DNA of 64,000 nucleotides, from positions 1 to 64,000 of the forward strand of contig NZ_VUYQ01000009.1 in the NCBI RefSeq assembly GCF_008711155.1. Reading direction: 5' to 3'. Under the pieces are notes generated by a model. The model searched no databases. It was given only the letters and a program-made list of their open reading frames with translations, and had not been told where the DNA came from. Positions within the stretch are counted from its first letter, which is position 1. Every line of letters begins with the position of its first letter. Positions 36,255-44,684 of this stretch are shown in pieces. Source of the DNA: Dechloromonas sp. CZR5 (GTDB taxonomy: Bacteria; Pseudomonadota; Gammaproteobacteria; Burkholderiales; Rhodocyclaceae). The position numbers were made by a program, and so were the translations under genes.

Positions 36255-38696
36255 ATGTCCCCGAGTTCGTGCTACCACTGCGGTCTACCCATTCCCGATG
36301 ACATCGATCTGTCCGTCAAGATAACGGGAGAGACGCGAGCAGTCTGTTGTTATGGTTGCCAGGCGGTGGCGCAGTCGATCGTCGACAACGGCCTGGAGGA
36401 CTACTATCGCAGTCGCGATGCGCTTCCGGAGTCGCCGCGCGAGGCGATGCCCGCTGTTCTGGATCAATTGGCCTTGTACGATCATGCCGAGTTCCAGAAG
36501 AGTTTCGTCAAGGAGCTTGCCAAGGGGGAGCGTGAAGCATCGCTGTTGCTTGAGGGGATTACCTGTGCTGCCTGCATCTGGTTGAACGAGCAGCATGTCG
36601 GTCGATTGCAGGGCGTGATTGCCGTCGACATCAATTATGCGACGCGGCGTGCGCGGGTGCGCTGGGACGATTCACGCATCAAACTTTCCGATATTCTCGC
36701 TGCGGTTGCCGCCATCGGTTACCGTGCGTATCCCTACGATGCCGCGAAGAATGAGGAAATATCCCGCAAGGAGCGTCGCGATGCCCTGTGGCGCCTGTGG
36801 GTCGCCGGTTTCGGGATGATGCAGGTGATGATGTATGCCTATCCGGTGTATATCGCCGATGGCGACATGGCGCCCGATATCGAGAGCTTGATGCGTTGGG
36901 CCAGTTTGTTGCTGACGCTGCCTGTCATCTTTTATTCATCGGCGCCTTTCTTCCGGAACGCCTGGAGGGATATCAAGCTGCGCCGGGTCGGGATGGATGT
37001 GCCGGTGGCGTTCGGTGTGGGGGCGGCCTTTCTGGCAAGTTGCTGGGCAACCTTTGTCCAGGGGGGGGAAGTCTATTTCGACTCGGTCACCATGTTCGTG
37101 TTCTTCCTGCTTGGTGGGCGCTTTCTGGAGATGGCGGCGCGCCAGAAAGCGGTTGGCGTGACCGAGGCATTGGCCAAACTGTTGCCTGCCTTTGCGCAAA
37201 AGATGCAGTGCTTCCCGGCGGATCGTTCGGTTGAGCAGTGTGTGGTTGCCGATTTGAAGACGGGTGACCATGTGCTGGTACGGGCCGGTGACATCGTGCC
37301 CGCCGATGGGAGGGTGATCGAAGGGCAGAGTTGCGCCAATGAGTCGCTGCTGACCGGCGAGAGCAAGCCGGTAACGAAAATGCCCGGCGATCTGGTGACT
37401 GGCGGTTCGATCAACGCCGAAAGTCCCTTGGTGGTAAGGGTCGAACAGGTTGGCGAGGGGACTCGTCTTTCCGCCATCATCCAGCTGATGGAGCGCGCGG
37501 CTGCGGAAAAGCCAAAAATAGTGGAGATGGCGGATCGTGTAGCCAGTTATTTCGTTGCTGCGCTGTTGGCTGTCGCCATACTGGTGGCAATTGCCTGGTA
37601 TGTGATTGATCCGTCGCGTGCGTTGTGGATCACCGTTTCGGTGCTGGTTGTGACATGCCCCTGTGCCTTGTCGCTGGCGACGCCGATTGCGCTGACGGTC
37701 GCTGCCGGGGCGCTGGCCAAGGATGGCTTGCTGGTGACGCGCGGGCATGCCATCGAAACGCTGGCCCGGGCGACTCACTTTGTATTCGACAAAACGGGGA
37801 CGCTGACGACCGGCAGGATGCATCTGATGGACGTTTTGCCGACGGCGGAGCTTGGGCGGGAGGAGTGCTTGGCATTGGCTGCGGCACTTGAGCATGCCTC
37901 GGAGCATCCGCTGGCGGCTGCGCTGAAATGTGCTTCGGGGGCGGCGCCAAAGACGACGTTAAATGCCCGTAGCGAGCCGGGCCAGGGTATGGAGGCCGAG
38001 GTGGATGGCCGGCGTTACAGGATCGGGCGACCAGATTTCGCTTTGGCGCTGTCAGGTGCCCATTTGCCCGATACGGCTGGCGATTGGTTGCAGAGTGGCG
38101 ACACTGTCGTTGTCCTCGGTGGCGAGATGGGATGTCTCGCCTTGTTCCGCATCGGCGACGAATTGCGTCCGGAGTCGGTGCGCCTGGTTGCCGAGTTGCG
38201 CGGGCTTGGCAAGCATATCGTTCTGCTGACCGGGGATGCGCAAAGCGTGGCGCTCCGTGTAGCGGCTGTGTTGGGGATCGATGACGTGCGTGCCGGTGTG
38301 ACGCCGCAAGGCAAGCATGATTGCGTCAAGGCCTTGCAGGCGCAGGGTGCCGTGGTGGCGATGGTTGGCGATGGTGTGAATGACGCCCCGGTGCTTGCGC
38401 AGGCGCAGGTTTCGGTGGCCATGGGCGGGGGGGCTCAATTGGCGCGTACCCAGTCGGATTTCGTTCTGCTGTCGGAAAATCTTGATCACCTGCGCCACGG
38501 TTTGCGGCGTGCGCAGCGCAGTCTTACTATTATTCGGCAGAACCTCTGGTGGTCATTCGCGTACAATTTCGTGGCCTTGCCCTTGGCCATAGCCGGATAT
38601 GTCACCCCCTGGCTGGCGGGTATCGGCATGTCGGCCAGCTCCCTGCTGGTCGTTCTCAATTCTTTGCGCATTCAGCGCCAGGAGGCTGACGACTGA
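36255..38696 (+). CDS. ccoI: Copper-translocating P-type ATPase CcoI (FixI)
   Basis: The 813-residue P1B ATPase delivers copper for cbb3 oxidase assembly. Seen: an N-terminal cysteine-rich metal domain (CYHCGLPIP and CCYGCQAV), an HMA domain with the GITCAACIW copper site, about eight membrane helices, the CPC motif at Cys468-Cys470, phosphorylated Asp512 in DKTGTLTTG, and MVGDGVNDAP. Length and the double N-terminal metal region fit CcoI rather than CopA. ATG 36255 (MSPSSCYHC) has no Shine-Dalgarno site because the terminator hairpin of the previous gene ends 8 nt upstream. The stop overlaps ccoS. Confidence 0.95.
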   Translation: MSPSSCYHCGLPIPDDIDLSVKITGETRAVCCYGCQAVAQSIVDNGLEDYYRSRDALPESPREAMPAVLDQLALYDHAEFQKSFVKELAKGEREASLLLEGITCAACIWLNEQHVGRLQGVIAVDINYATRRARVRWDDSRIKLSDILAAVAAIGYRAYPYDAAKNEEISRKERRDALWRLWVAGFGMMQVMMYAYPVYIADGDMAPDIESLMRWASLLLTLPVIFYSSAPFFRNAWRDIKLRRVGMDVPVAFGVGAAFLASCWATFVQGGEVYFDSVTMFVFFLLGGRFLEMAARQKAVGVTEALAKLLPAFAQKMQCFPADRSVEQCVVADLKTGDHVLVRAGDIVPADGRVIEGQSCANESLLTGESKPVTKMPGDLVTGGSINAESPLVVRVEQVGEGTRLSAIIQLMERAAAEKPKIVEMADRVASYFVAALLAVAILVAIAWYVIDPSRALWITVSVLVVTCPCALSLATPIALTVAAGALAKDGLLVTRGHAIETLARATHFVFDKTGTLTTGRMHLMDVLPTAELGREECLALAAALEHASEHPLAAALKCASGAAPKTTLNARSEPGQGMEAEVDGRRYRIGRPDFALALSGAHLPDTAGDWLQSGDTVVVLGGEMGCLALFRIGDELRPESVRLVAELRGLGKHIVLLTGDAQSVALRVAAVLGIDDVRAGVTPQGKHDCVKALQAQGAVVAMVGDGVNDAPVLAQAQVSVAMGGGAQLARTQSDFVLLSENLDHLRHGLRRAQRSLTIIRQNLWWSFAYNFVALPLAIAGYVTPWLAGIGMSASSLLVVLNSLRIQRQEADD

Positions 38697-38887
38697 TGGA
38701 GAGCGTTTATCTGTTGATTCCGGTGTCGGTGCTTCTCGTTTTCGGGATTGCGCTTGCTTTCTGGTGGTCGGTGCGTAGTGGCCAGTTCGATGATCTGGAA
38801 GGGCCTGGCTTCAGAGTCCTGATGGATGACAATCCGCCGCAACCCTCCGTTGAAAAGACGAAAACGGAGAAAGCAGAGAAAGTTTGA
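38696..38887 (+). CDS. ccoS: cbb3 oxidase assembly protein CcoS
   Basis: The 63-residue protein has one membrane helix (LLIPVSVLLVFGIALAFWW) and the CcoS signature SGQFDDLEGPG, followed by a short charged tail. CcoS is needed for heme and copper cofactor insertion into CcoN. ATG overlaps the ccoI stop by one base (TGATG), so the pair is coupled. A terminator follows. Confidence 0.95.
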   Translation: MESVYLLIPVSVLLVFGIALAFWWSVRSGQFDDLEGPGFRVLMDDNPPQPSVEKTKTEKAEKV

Positions 38888-38972
38888 CCTGTGTCAACGT
38901 GCATTTTGTCTCAAAAGCCATAATGCGGTCATTGCGGAGCTGATGTTTCGCAGCAATTCTCTGTTGGGGTTG

Positions 38973-38999
38973 GGGTGCGTTACGACGCACCCTTTTTTT
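38973..38999 (+). terminator. Intrinsic terminator of ccoIS
   Basis: Stem GGGTGCGT (38973-38980) / ACGCACCC (38985-38992), loop TACG, then seven T. It separates ccoIS from ccoNOQP. Confidence 0.88.
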
Positions 39000-39070
39000 G
39001 TCCACGATTGCCCCGGATTGCAGTGTCTGTCTAGGTAATTAGGACTAATTTGACTTAGATAATCGGTAGG

Positions 39071-39111
39071 TTGATCTAGGTCAAAACACCTCCACTCAAC
39101 TAGAATACCAT
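39071..39111 (+). promoter_or_regulatory. FNR-type box and promoter of ccoNOQP
   Basis: TTGATCTAGGTCAA at 39071-39084 matches the FNR/ANR consensus TTGAT-N4-ATCAA at 9 of 10 positions. Possible -10 boxes are TAGAAT (39101-39106) or TACCAT (39106-39111); the latter would place the box centre near -41.5. A weaker copy, TTGACTTAGATAAT, starts at 39050, two helical turns upstream. Microaerobic induction by FNR is the known pattern for cco operons. Confidence 0.7.
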
Positions 39112-39180
39112 CCGTTTCTATGTGCCCCCTTGGTCTCAGGGAGGTGGGCATCCCGTTTTTTATTAACGAGAGGTGGGTTC

Positions 39181-40608
39181 ATGTCTGGAACGCAAACCAC
39201 ATATAACGATAAGGTCGTACGGCAATTTGCCGTCATGACTGTCATTTGGGGCATCGTCGGTATGCTTGTCGGTGTCATCATCGCGGCTCAGCTAGTCTGG
39301 CCGGAACTTAACTTCGGGCCTTGGCTGCACTTCGGTCGCCTGCGTCCGTTGCATACCAACGCGGTCATTTTCGCGTTTGGTGGCTGCGCTTTGTTTGCAA
39401 CGTCTTACTGGTGCGTTCAGCGCACCAGCCATGCCCGCCTCTGGGGTGGCCCGCTGATTCCGTTCACCTTCTGGGGTTGGCAGCTGATTATCGTCCTGGC
39501 CGCAGTCACCCTGCCGCTTGGTATCACCAGCGGCAAGGAATATGCTGAGCTGGAATGGCCGATTGACCTGCTGATTACCGCTGTCTGGGTGTCTTATGCG
39601 CTGGTCTTCTTCGGTACCATTGCTGTCCGCAAGGTTTCCCATATTTACGTGGCCAACTGGTTCTTCGGCGCCTTCATCATCGCTGTCGCGCTGCTGCACA
39701 TCGTCAATAGCATGGCCATGCCGGTTACCCTGACCAAGTCCTACTCCATGTACTCGGGTGTGCAGGATGCGATGATCCAGTGGTGGTACGGTCACAATGC
39801 CGTGGGCTTCTTCCTGACTGCCGGCTTCCTGGGGATGATGTACTACTTCGTGCCGAAGCAGGCTGGTCGTCCGGTTTATTCCTACCGTCTGTCCGTCGTT
39901 CACTTCTGGGCGCTGATCTTCACCTACATGTGGGCGGGTCCGCACCATCTGCACTACACCGCTCTTCCGGACTGGACCCAGTCTGTAGGCATGCTGTTCT
40001 CCCTGATTCTGCTGGCTCCGTCCTGGGGTGGCATGATCAACGGCATCATGACCTTGTCCGGCGCATGGCACAAGCTGCGCGACGATCCCGTCCTGAAGTT
40101 CCTGATCACCTCGTTGTCCTTCTACGGTATGTCTACCTTTGAAGGTCCGATGATGTCGATCAAGACTGTCAATGCCCTGTCGCATTACACCGACTGGACT
40201 GTCGGCCACGTACACTCCGGCGCCCTGGGCTGGGTGGCCATGGTTTCCATCGGCTCCATCTACTACCTGCTGCCGCGTCTGTTCGGCAAGTCCGAGATGT
40301 ACAGCACCAAGCTGGTGACTGCCCACTTCTGGATTGCCACCATCGGTACCGTTCTGTACATCGCTTCCATGTGGATTGCCGGTGTGATGCAAGGTCTGAT
40401 GTGGCGTGCTGTCAACGCCGACGGTACGCTGGCTTACAGCTTCGTCGAATCCGTCAAGGGGTCCTACCCGTTCTGGGCGATTCGTTGGCTGGGTGGTGTC
40501 CTGTTCCTGTCCGGCATGCTGATCATGGCTTACAACATGTTCAAGACCATGGCTGGCGGCAAGACCCAGGATATGCCGGTAATTGCTCCGGCTGGTCATC
40601 ACGCCTGA
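39181..40608 (+). CDS. ccoN: cbb3-type cytochrome c oxidase subunit I
   Basis: The 475-residue protein is the catalytic heme-copper subunit with about twelve membrane helices. Seen: [17 protein letters not shown] with a heme-ligand histidine, the [16 protein letters not shown] stretch, [16 protein letters not shown] with CuB histidines, and [14 protein letters not shown] near the heme b/b3 ligands. It reduces O2 to water with high affinity. The start at 39181 ([11 protein letters not shown]) has GAGAGGTG upstream; a longer version is not needed. First gene of ccoNOQP. Confidence 0.98.
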   Translation: MSGTQTTYNDKVVRQFAVMTVIWGIVGMLVGVIIAAQLVWPELNFGPWLHFGRLRPLHTNAVIFAFGGCALFATSYWCVQRTSHARLWGGPLIPFTFWGWQLIIVLAAVTLPLGITSGKEYAELEWPIDLLITAVWVSYALVFFGTIAVRKVSHIYVANWFFGAFIIAVALLHIVNSMAMPVTLTKSYSMYSGVQDAMIQWWYGHNAVGFFLTAGFLGMMYYFVPKQAGRPVYSYRLSVVHFWALIFTYMWAGPHHLHYTALPDWTQSVGMLFSLILLAPSWGGMINGIMTLSGAWHKLRDDPVLKFLITSLSFYGMSTFEGPMMSIKTVNALSHYTDWTVGHVHSGALGWVAMVSIGSIYYLLPRLFGKSEMYSTKLVTAHFWIATIGTVLYIASMWIAGVMQGLMWRAVNADGTLAYSFVESVKGSYPFWAIRWLGGVLFLSGMLIMAYNMFKTMAGGKTQDMPVIAPAGHHA

Positions 40609-40624
40609 TTAGGGAGAGATAACA

Positions 40625-41260
40625 ATGCTTAAGCATGAGCAAATTGAAAAGAGCGTAGCCCTGCTGGTTGTGCTGACGCTGCTCACCGTGATTTGGGGCG
40701 GCTTGCTCGAAATCGTTCCGCTGTTCTTCCAGAAGTCGACCACGACGCCGGTCGAAGGGGTCAAGCCGTATGACGCCGTTCGTCTGGCCGGTCGTGACAT
40801 CTACATCCGCGAAGGCTGCTTCCTGTGCCACTCGCAGATGATTCGTCCGTTCCGCGCCGAAACCGAGCGTTATGGCCATTACTCCGTCGCAGGCGAATAC
40901 GTCTATGACCATCCGTTCCAGTGGGGTTCCAAGCGTACCGGTCCCGACTTGGCGCGTGTTGGTGCTCGCTATTCCGACGAATGGCAGCGTGCTCACCTGA
41001 TGAATCCGCGCGACGTGGTGCCTGAGTCCAACATGCCTGCTTTTGCCTTCCTGGCTGCTACCAAGGCCAAGGATTCGGTTGGCGCCGACATTGAGAAGAA
41101 GATGGAAATCATGCGTGGCTACGCCAAGGTACGCGGTATTCCGACTTATTCCGATGAGGAAATCAAGGGTGCCAAGGCTGCTATCGGCGACAAGACCGAA
41201 ATGGATGTTCTGATTGCCTACCTGCAGGGCTTGGGTCTGGCGCTGAAGAACGTCAAGTAA
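40625..41260 (+). CDS. ccoO: cbb3-type cytochrome c oxidase subunit II (mono-heme)
   Basis: The 211-residue membrane-anchored cytochrome c has an N-terminal helix ([16 protein letters not shown]) and one CxxCH heme site, GCFLCHSQM, with the distal methionine in SNMPAFAFL. It passes electrons from CcoP to CcoN. AGGGAG at 40611-40616 precedes the ATG, 16 nt after the ccoN stop. Confidence 0.97.
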   Translation: MLKHEQIEKSVALLVVLTLLTVIWGGLLEIVPLFFQKSTTTPVEGVKPYDAVRLAGRDIYIREGCFLCHSQMIRPFRAETERYGHYSVAGEYVYDHPFQWGSKRTGPDLARVGARYSDEWQRAHLMNPRDVVPESNMPAFAFLAATKAKDSVGADIEKKMEIMRGYAKVRGIPTYSDEEIKGAKAAIGDKTEMDVLIAYLQGLGLALKNVK

Positions 41261-41265
41261 TAGCC

Positions 41266-41442
41266 ATGGACATCAACGATCTCCGATCCATCGTCACTGT
41301 CGTCGGCCTGCTCTGCTTCCTGGCGATTGTGGTTTGGGCCTACGGCCGTAGCAGCCAGAAGGGGTTTGACGAGGCTGCAAGCCTGCCGTTCTCCGGAGAT
41401 GATGATCACGGTGCGTCGTCGAAAACGACGCACCTGCGCTGA
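41266..41442 (+). CDS. ccoQ: cbb3-type oxidase subunit CcoQ
   Basis: This 58-residue reading frame is short but well supported: single membrane helix (LRSIVTVVGLLCFLAIVVWA), then YGRSSQKGFDEAASLPF, the conserved CcoQ motif, and a C-terminal tail DDDHGASSKTTHLR. CcoQ stabilises the cbb3 complex. It begins 5 nt after the ccoO stop and ends 14 nt before ccoP. A perfect 10-bp hairpin covers its last codons. Confidence 0.9.
   Translation: MDINDLRSIVTVVGLLCFLAIVVWAYGRSSQKGFDEAASLPFSGDDDHGASSKTTHLR
41410..41434 (+). other. Hairpin across the ccoQ end, before ccoP
   Basis: GGTGCGTCGT (41410-41419) pairs perfectly with ACGACGCACC (41425-41434) around loop CGAAA. No T-run follows, so it is not an intrinsic terminator. 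It may protect or process the mRNA or lower ribosome transit into ccoP. Confidence 0.6.
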
Positions 41443-41456
41443 AAAAAGGAAAGCAA

Positions 41457-42353
41457 ATGAGCGATTTCGTTAGCGATTTTTGGAACCTGTACGTAGTGGC
41501 AATTGTGCTGGGGAGTATTCTCTTCTGCGTGATTCTGCTGGTAGTCCAGGGCAAGGCGACTTTCACGCCGGGCAAGACCATGGGTCATGTCTGGGATGAA
41601 ACTCTCGAGGAATACAACAACCCGATGCCGAAGTGGTGGAGCTGGATGTTCATCATTACGGTCGTCTTTGCCTTCGTCTATTTGGCACTCTACCCGGGTC
41701 TGGGTAACTTCAAGGGCATGCTGGGCTGGACTTCGGCCGGTGAGCACAAGCGGGAAGTTGAAAAGATGGACGCGGCTGTCAAGCCGTTGTTCGACAAGTA
41801 CATGGCCATGGACCTGAAGGCTGTTGCTGCTGACAAGACGGCCATGGAAATGGGCAAGCGCCTGTACCTGACCTACTGCATGCAGTGTCACGGTGCCGAT
41901 GCGCGTGGTGCCAAGGGCTTCCCGAATCTGACCGACGCCGATTGGCTGTATGGCGGCGAGCCGGAGCAGATCAAGGAAACCATCGCCAATGGCCGTATGG
42001 GCGTCATGCCGCCGCATGCACAATTGGGTGGCGATACCATCAAGGATGTGGCCAACTTTGTTCGTTCCCTTTCGGGGCTGCCGAACGATGCAACGCGTGC
42101 CGCCAAAGGCAAGGAAGCCTTTACCTCTGCCGGTTGCGTTGGCTGCCACGGTCCGGAAGGCAAGGGCATGCATGCAGTTGGCGCGCCTAACCTGACCGAC
42201 AAGGTCTGGTTGTATGGTTCTTCCGAGGCTGTCATCACCGAAACCATTACCAACGGGCGTCAGAACCAGATGCCGGCTTGGAAGGAGTTCCTGGGCGATG
42301 CCAAGGTTCACCTGCTGTCTGCCTACGTGCTCAGCCTGAGCCAGGGCAAGTAA
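41457..42353 (+). CDS. ccoP: cbb3-type cytochrome c oxidase subunit III (di-heme)
   Basis: The 298-residue protein has an N-terminal CcoP helix region (LYVVAIVLGSILFCVILLVV), a second helix (WSWMFIITVVFAFVYLALYPGLG, in part), and two cytochrome c domains with CxxCH sites MQCHGADARG and VGCHGPEGKG. DGYGE-like motif is replaced by GLGNFKG. It takes electrons from soluble cytochrome c. AAAGGAAAG precedes the ATG. A strong terminator follows, closing the operon. Confidence 0.97.
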   Translation: MSDFVSDFWNLYVVAIVLGSILFCVILLVVQGKATFTPGKTMGHVWDETLEEYNNPMPKWWSWMFIITVVFAFVYLALYPGLGNFKGMLGWTSAGEHKREVEKMDAAVKPLFDKYMAMDLKAVAADKTAMEMGKRLYLTYCMQCHGADARGAKGFPNLTDADWLYGGEPEQIKETIANGRMGVMPPHAQLGGDTIKDVANFVRSLSGLPNDATRAAKGKEAFTSAGCVGCHGPEGKGMHAVGAPNLTDKVWLYGSSEAVITETITNGRQNQMPAWKEFLGDAKVHLLSAYVLSLSQGK

Positions 42354-42361
42354 AAGCCTTC

Positions 42362-42392
42362 AAACGGGGCGGCAATGCCGCCCCGTTTATTT
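42362..42392 (+). terminator. Intrinsic terminator of ccoNOQP
   Basis: Stem AAACGGGGCGGC (42362-42373) / GCCGCCCCGTTT (42377-42388), 3-nt loop AAT, followed by ATTT. Confidence 0.85.
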
Positions 42393-42407
42393 CCGTATCA
42401 GTGATGC

Positions 42408-42452
42408 CTGATCTGTATCAAAATTGCGTTCGTAGTACCCCCGAACTGTTAA
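42408..42452 (+). promoter_or_regulatory. FNR-like box upstream of ccoG
   Basis: CTGATCTGTATCAA at 42408-42421 matches TTGAT-N4-ATCAA at 9 of 10 positions. TGTTAA at 42447-42452 could be the -10. It gives ccoGH its own microaerobic promoter, separate from ccoNOQP. Confidence 0.55.
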
Positions 42453-42486
42453 CGCGTAGCGTAATTTCGATACGGATATAGCCCCG

Positions 42487-43893
42487 ATGGACTCAAAAGA
42501 AAATACAACACAGTCGATACAGACTCCCGCACCGGTTTCTTTCTACGAGAAACATAAAAAGATATATATCCGGGATGTAAAAGGCTGGTGGAATACTTGG
42601 CGATGGGTTCTCGTCTGGTTAACGCAGATTCTTTTCTATGGTGCTCCCTGGCTTGAGTGGAACGGCCGCCAGGCAGTCCTGTTTCATCTGGTTGAGCGCA
42701 AGTTCTATCTCTTTGGCCTGGTTTTGTGGCCACAGGATGTTTTCTATCTCGCACTGTTGCTGATTGTTTCGGCTTACGCGCTATTTCTGTTTACCGCCAT
42801 TGCCGGCCGGTTGTTCTGTGGATACGCGTGTCCGCAGACGGTCTATACAGAAATATTCATGTGGGTGGAGAACCGGATCGAGGGCGATCGTTCGGCAAGA
42901 ATGAAACTCGACAAGGGGCCGCTGACATCGCGAAAGTTCGCCCTCAAGGCACTCAAGCACACGTTGTGGCTGCTGATCTCAATCTGGACGGGATTCACGC
43001 TGGTTGCCTACTTCACGCCCGTTGACGAATTGCTGGCGGCTTTGCCTTACAATTTTTCCGGTTGGGAACTGTTCTGGATATTTTTCTATGGCGGGTTCTG
43101 CTATATGCAGGCTGGTTTCTTGCGCGAGCAGGTGTGCAAGTACATGTGCCCGTACGCTCGTTTCCAGGGCGTGATGTTCGATCCCGATACACTGGTCATT
43201 ACCTATGATCCGGAACGGGGCGAGCCGAGAGGAGCGCGCAAGAAGGGGGGCGATGCGAAGGCGTTGGGCGACTGCGTGGATTGTGGCCTTTGCGTGGCGG
43301 TTTGCCCGACGGGGATCGATATACGCAAGGGAATCCAGTACGAATGCATTGGCTGTGGCGCCTGCATTGATGCATGCGATCCTGTGATGGATAAGGTCGG
43401 TAAACCACGAGGCCTCATTCGTTATACAACCGAGAATGCGCTGGAAAGGCATTTTTCTCCGAAGGAGATCGTCGGGCACATCATGCGCCCGCGTATCCTT
43501 TTGTACACGGCGATTCTCGTTGCAATTACCGTGGCTTCGATCTGGTCGTTGGCCACGCGAGTTCCGCTCAAAGTCGATGTCATCCGCGATAGATCCATAC
43601 TGGCTCGCGAGGCCGATGATGGGCGTATCGAAAATGTCTACAACCTCAAGATCATGAATACGACGGAGGAGCCCAAGCGCTACGCCCTTTCGGTCGAAGG
43701 GATTGAAGGGATGGAAATCGTTGGCGATCGTATCGTTGAAGTCGCCAGCGCCGAGAACCACGAGGTAACCGTCGTGGTGCGCGTACCCGCCGAATCCGGC
43801 AAGGCGGGGGCCAATACGATCTATTTTGATATCAAGGCCATGAACCATGATGGAGTCGCGGTTCATGAAAAAGCCACTTTCTTGATGCCGTGA
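42487..43893 (+). CDS. ccoG: cbb3 oxidase accessory protein CcoG (FixG)
   Basis: The 468-residue protein carries the CcoG features: membrane helices from about residue 40, CGYACPQTVYTE, CKYMCPYARFQ, two ferredoxin clusters CVDCGLCVAVCPTG and CIGCGACIDACDP, and a C-terminal Ig-like periplasmic domain after PLKVDVIRDRSILAREADD. CcoG reduces Cu(II) to Cu(I) for oxidase maturation. It lies in the canonical place after ccoNOQP and overlaps neither neighbour, with ccoH 1 nt downstream. A paralogue is at 25653-27068. Confidence 0.95.
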   Translation: MDSKENTTQSIQTPAPVSFYEKHKKIYIRDVKGWWNTWRWVLVWLTQILFYGAPWLEWNGRQAVLFHLVERKFYLFGLVLWPQDVFYLALLLIVSAYALFLFTAIAGRLFCGYACPQTVYTEIFMWVENRIEGDRSARMKLDKGPLTSRKFALKALKHTLWLLISIWTGFTLVAYFTPVDELLAALPYNFSGWELFWIFFYGGFCYMQAGFLREQVCKYMCPYARFQGVMFDPDTLVITYDPERGEPRGARKKGGDAKALGDCVDCGLCVAVCPTGIDIRKGIQYECIGCGACIDACDPVMDKVGKPRGLIRYTTENALERHFSPKEIVGHIMRPRILLYTAILVAITVASIWSLATRVPLKVDVIRDRSILAREADDGRIENVYNLKIMNTTEEPKRYALSVEGIEGMEIVGDRIVEVASAENHEVTVVVRVPAESGKAGANTIYFDIKAMNHDGVAVHEKATFLMP

Positions 43894-43894
43894 T

Positions 43895-44416
43895 ATGAGT
43901 AATGCGATGACCTTACGTAGTGACAATCAGCCTTGGTATAAACAACGTTGGCCTTGGCTGCTCATGATCGGGCCCGGCTTGGTCGTCATCGCCGGTGTGA
44001 TTACGGTGTGGCTGGCTGTGATCAGCAATGACGGCTTGGTAACCGACGATTATTACAAACAAGGTCTTGCGGTGAATCAGGCGCTGGAGAGGGATCATCG
44101 CGCGGGTAGCCTGGGTTTGCAGGCCGATATCATGCGGGCGGGTAGCGGTATTCGTCTGTTCATCAGGAGCAACAACGATGTTGCGCTTCCTTCGGCAATT
44201 GATCTCAAACTGGCACACCCAACTCGTGCCGGTCAGGATCAGACAGTCGTCATGGCATCGGAAGGTCAGGGCTTCTACGGTGGAAAGATCGCCGGAGAGG
44301 TCGTGGGGCGTTGGCTTGTTTCTATCGAAGATCCCGCTGGGCAGTGGCGGCTTCATGGGGAGTGGCAGGCTGACTCGGTGGAGCCACTGCGTCTCACGGC
44401 GCAAGCGGGGAAGTAG
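43895..44416 (+). CDS. ccoH: FixH/CcoH family protein
   Basis: The 173-residue protein has one membrane helix (PWLLMIGPGLVVIAGVITVW) followed by a motif SNDGLVTDDYYKQGLAVNQ typical of FixH, and a periplasmic beta domain ending in WRLHGEWQ. It supports cbb3 assembly, probably copper insertion. It starts 1 nt after the ccoG stop, so it belongs to the same operon. Confidence 0.93.
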   Translation: MSNAMTLRSDNQPWYKQRWPWLLMIGPGLVVIAGVITVWLAVISNDGLVTDDYYKQGLAVNQALERDHRAGSLGLQADIMRAGSGIRLFIRSNNDVALPSAIDLKLAHPTRAGQDQTVVMASEGQGFYGGKIAGEVVGRWLVSIEDPAGQWRLHGEWQADSVEPLRLTAQAGK

Positions 44417-44442
44417 TTTTTTTGTTACTGGGAGGTGACTTT

Positions 44443-44586
44443 ATGGCATGGGAACTTTTGTTTAGTAGCGATATCGGTTTGATGAGCCTCGTCGTCATCG
44501 TCGGTGTTCTGGTTATCGGCGCCGTGATGGGCAAGATGTATTCAAACAAGATCGACGAAGAGTCTCGCAAGCTCGGCAACAAGTAA
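44443..44586 (+). CDS. DUF3149 small membrane protein
   Basis: The 47-residue frame encodes MAWELLFSSDIGLMSLVVIV followed by GVLVIGAVMGKMYSNKI, a single membrane helix with a charged tail. It matches the DUF3149 pattern (MAWxLLFxSDxGLxSL). The ribosome site GGAGGTGA at 44431-44438 is very strong, which makes it convincing despite its length. It follows ccoH after 26 nt and is closed by a terminator, so it belongs to the ccoGH unit. Function unknown. Confidence 0.85.
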   Translation: MAWELLFSSDIGLMSLVVIVGVLVIGAVMGKMYSNKIDEESRKLGNK

Positions 44587-44628
44587 TCCGTCTCGCGATC
44601 GCCTGTCTCGGGCGAGAGAAAGACAAGG

Positions 44629-44665
44629 CCCCTGTTCCGTTAGTTCGGGCAGGGGTTTGTTTTTC
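44629..44665 (+). terminator. Intrinsic terminator after the DUF3149 gene
   Basis: Stem with CCCCTG (44629-44634) / CAGGGG (44650-44655), interrupted inner pairing, followed by TTTGTTTTT. Confidence 0.75.
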
Positions 44666-44684
44666 TGGCGGTAATATATGCGGC

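Noticed and set aside
41410..41434. Terminator between ccoQ and ccoP
   Set aside because: Stem is strong but followed by GCGCTGAAAAAA, not a T-run, and lies inside a coding sequence.
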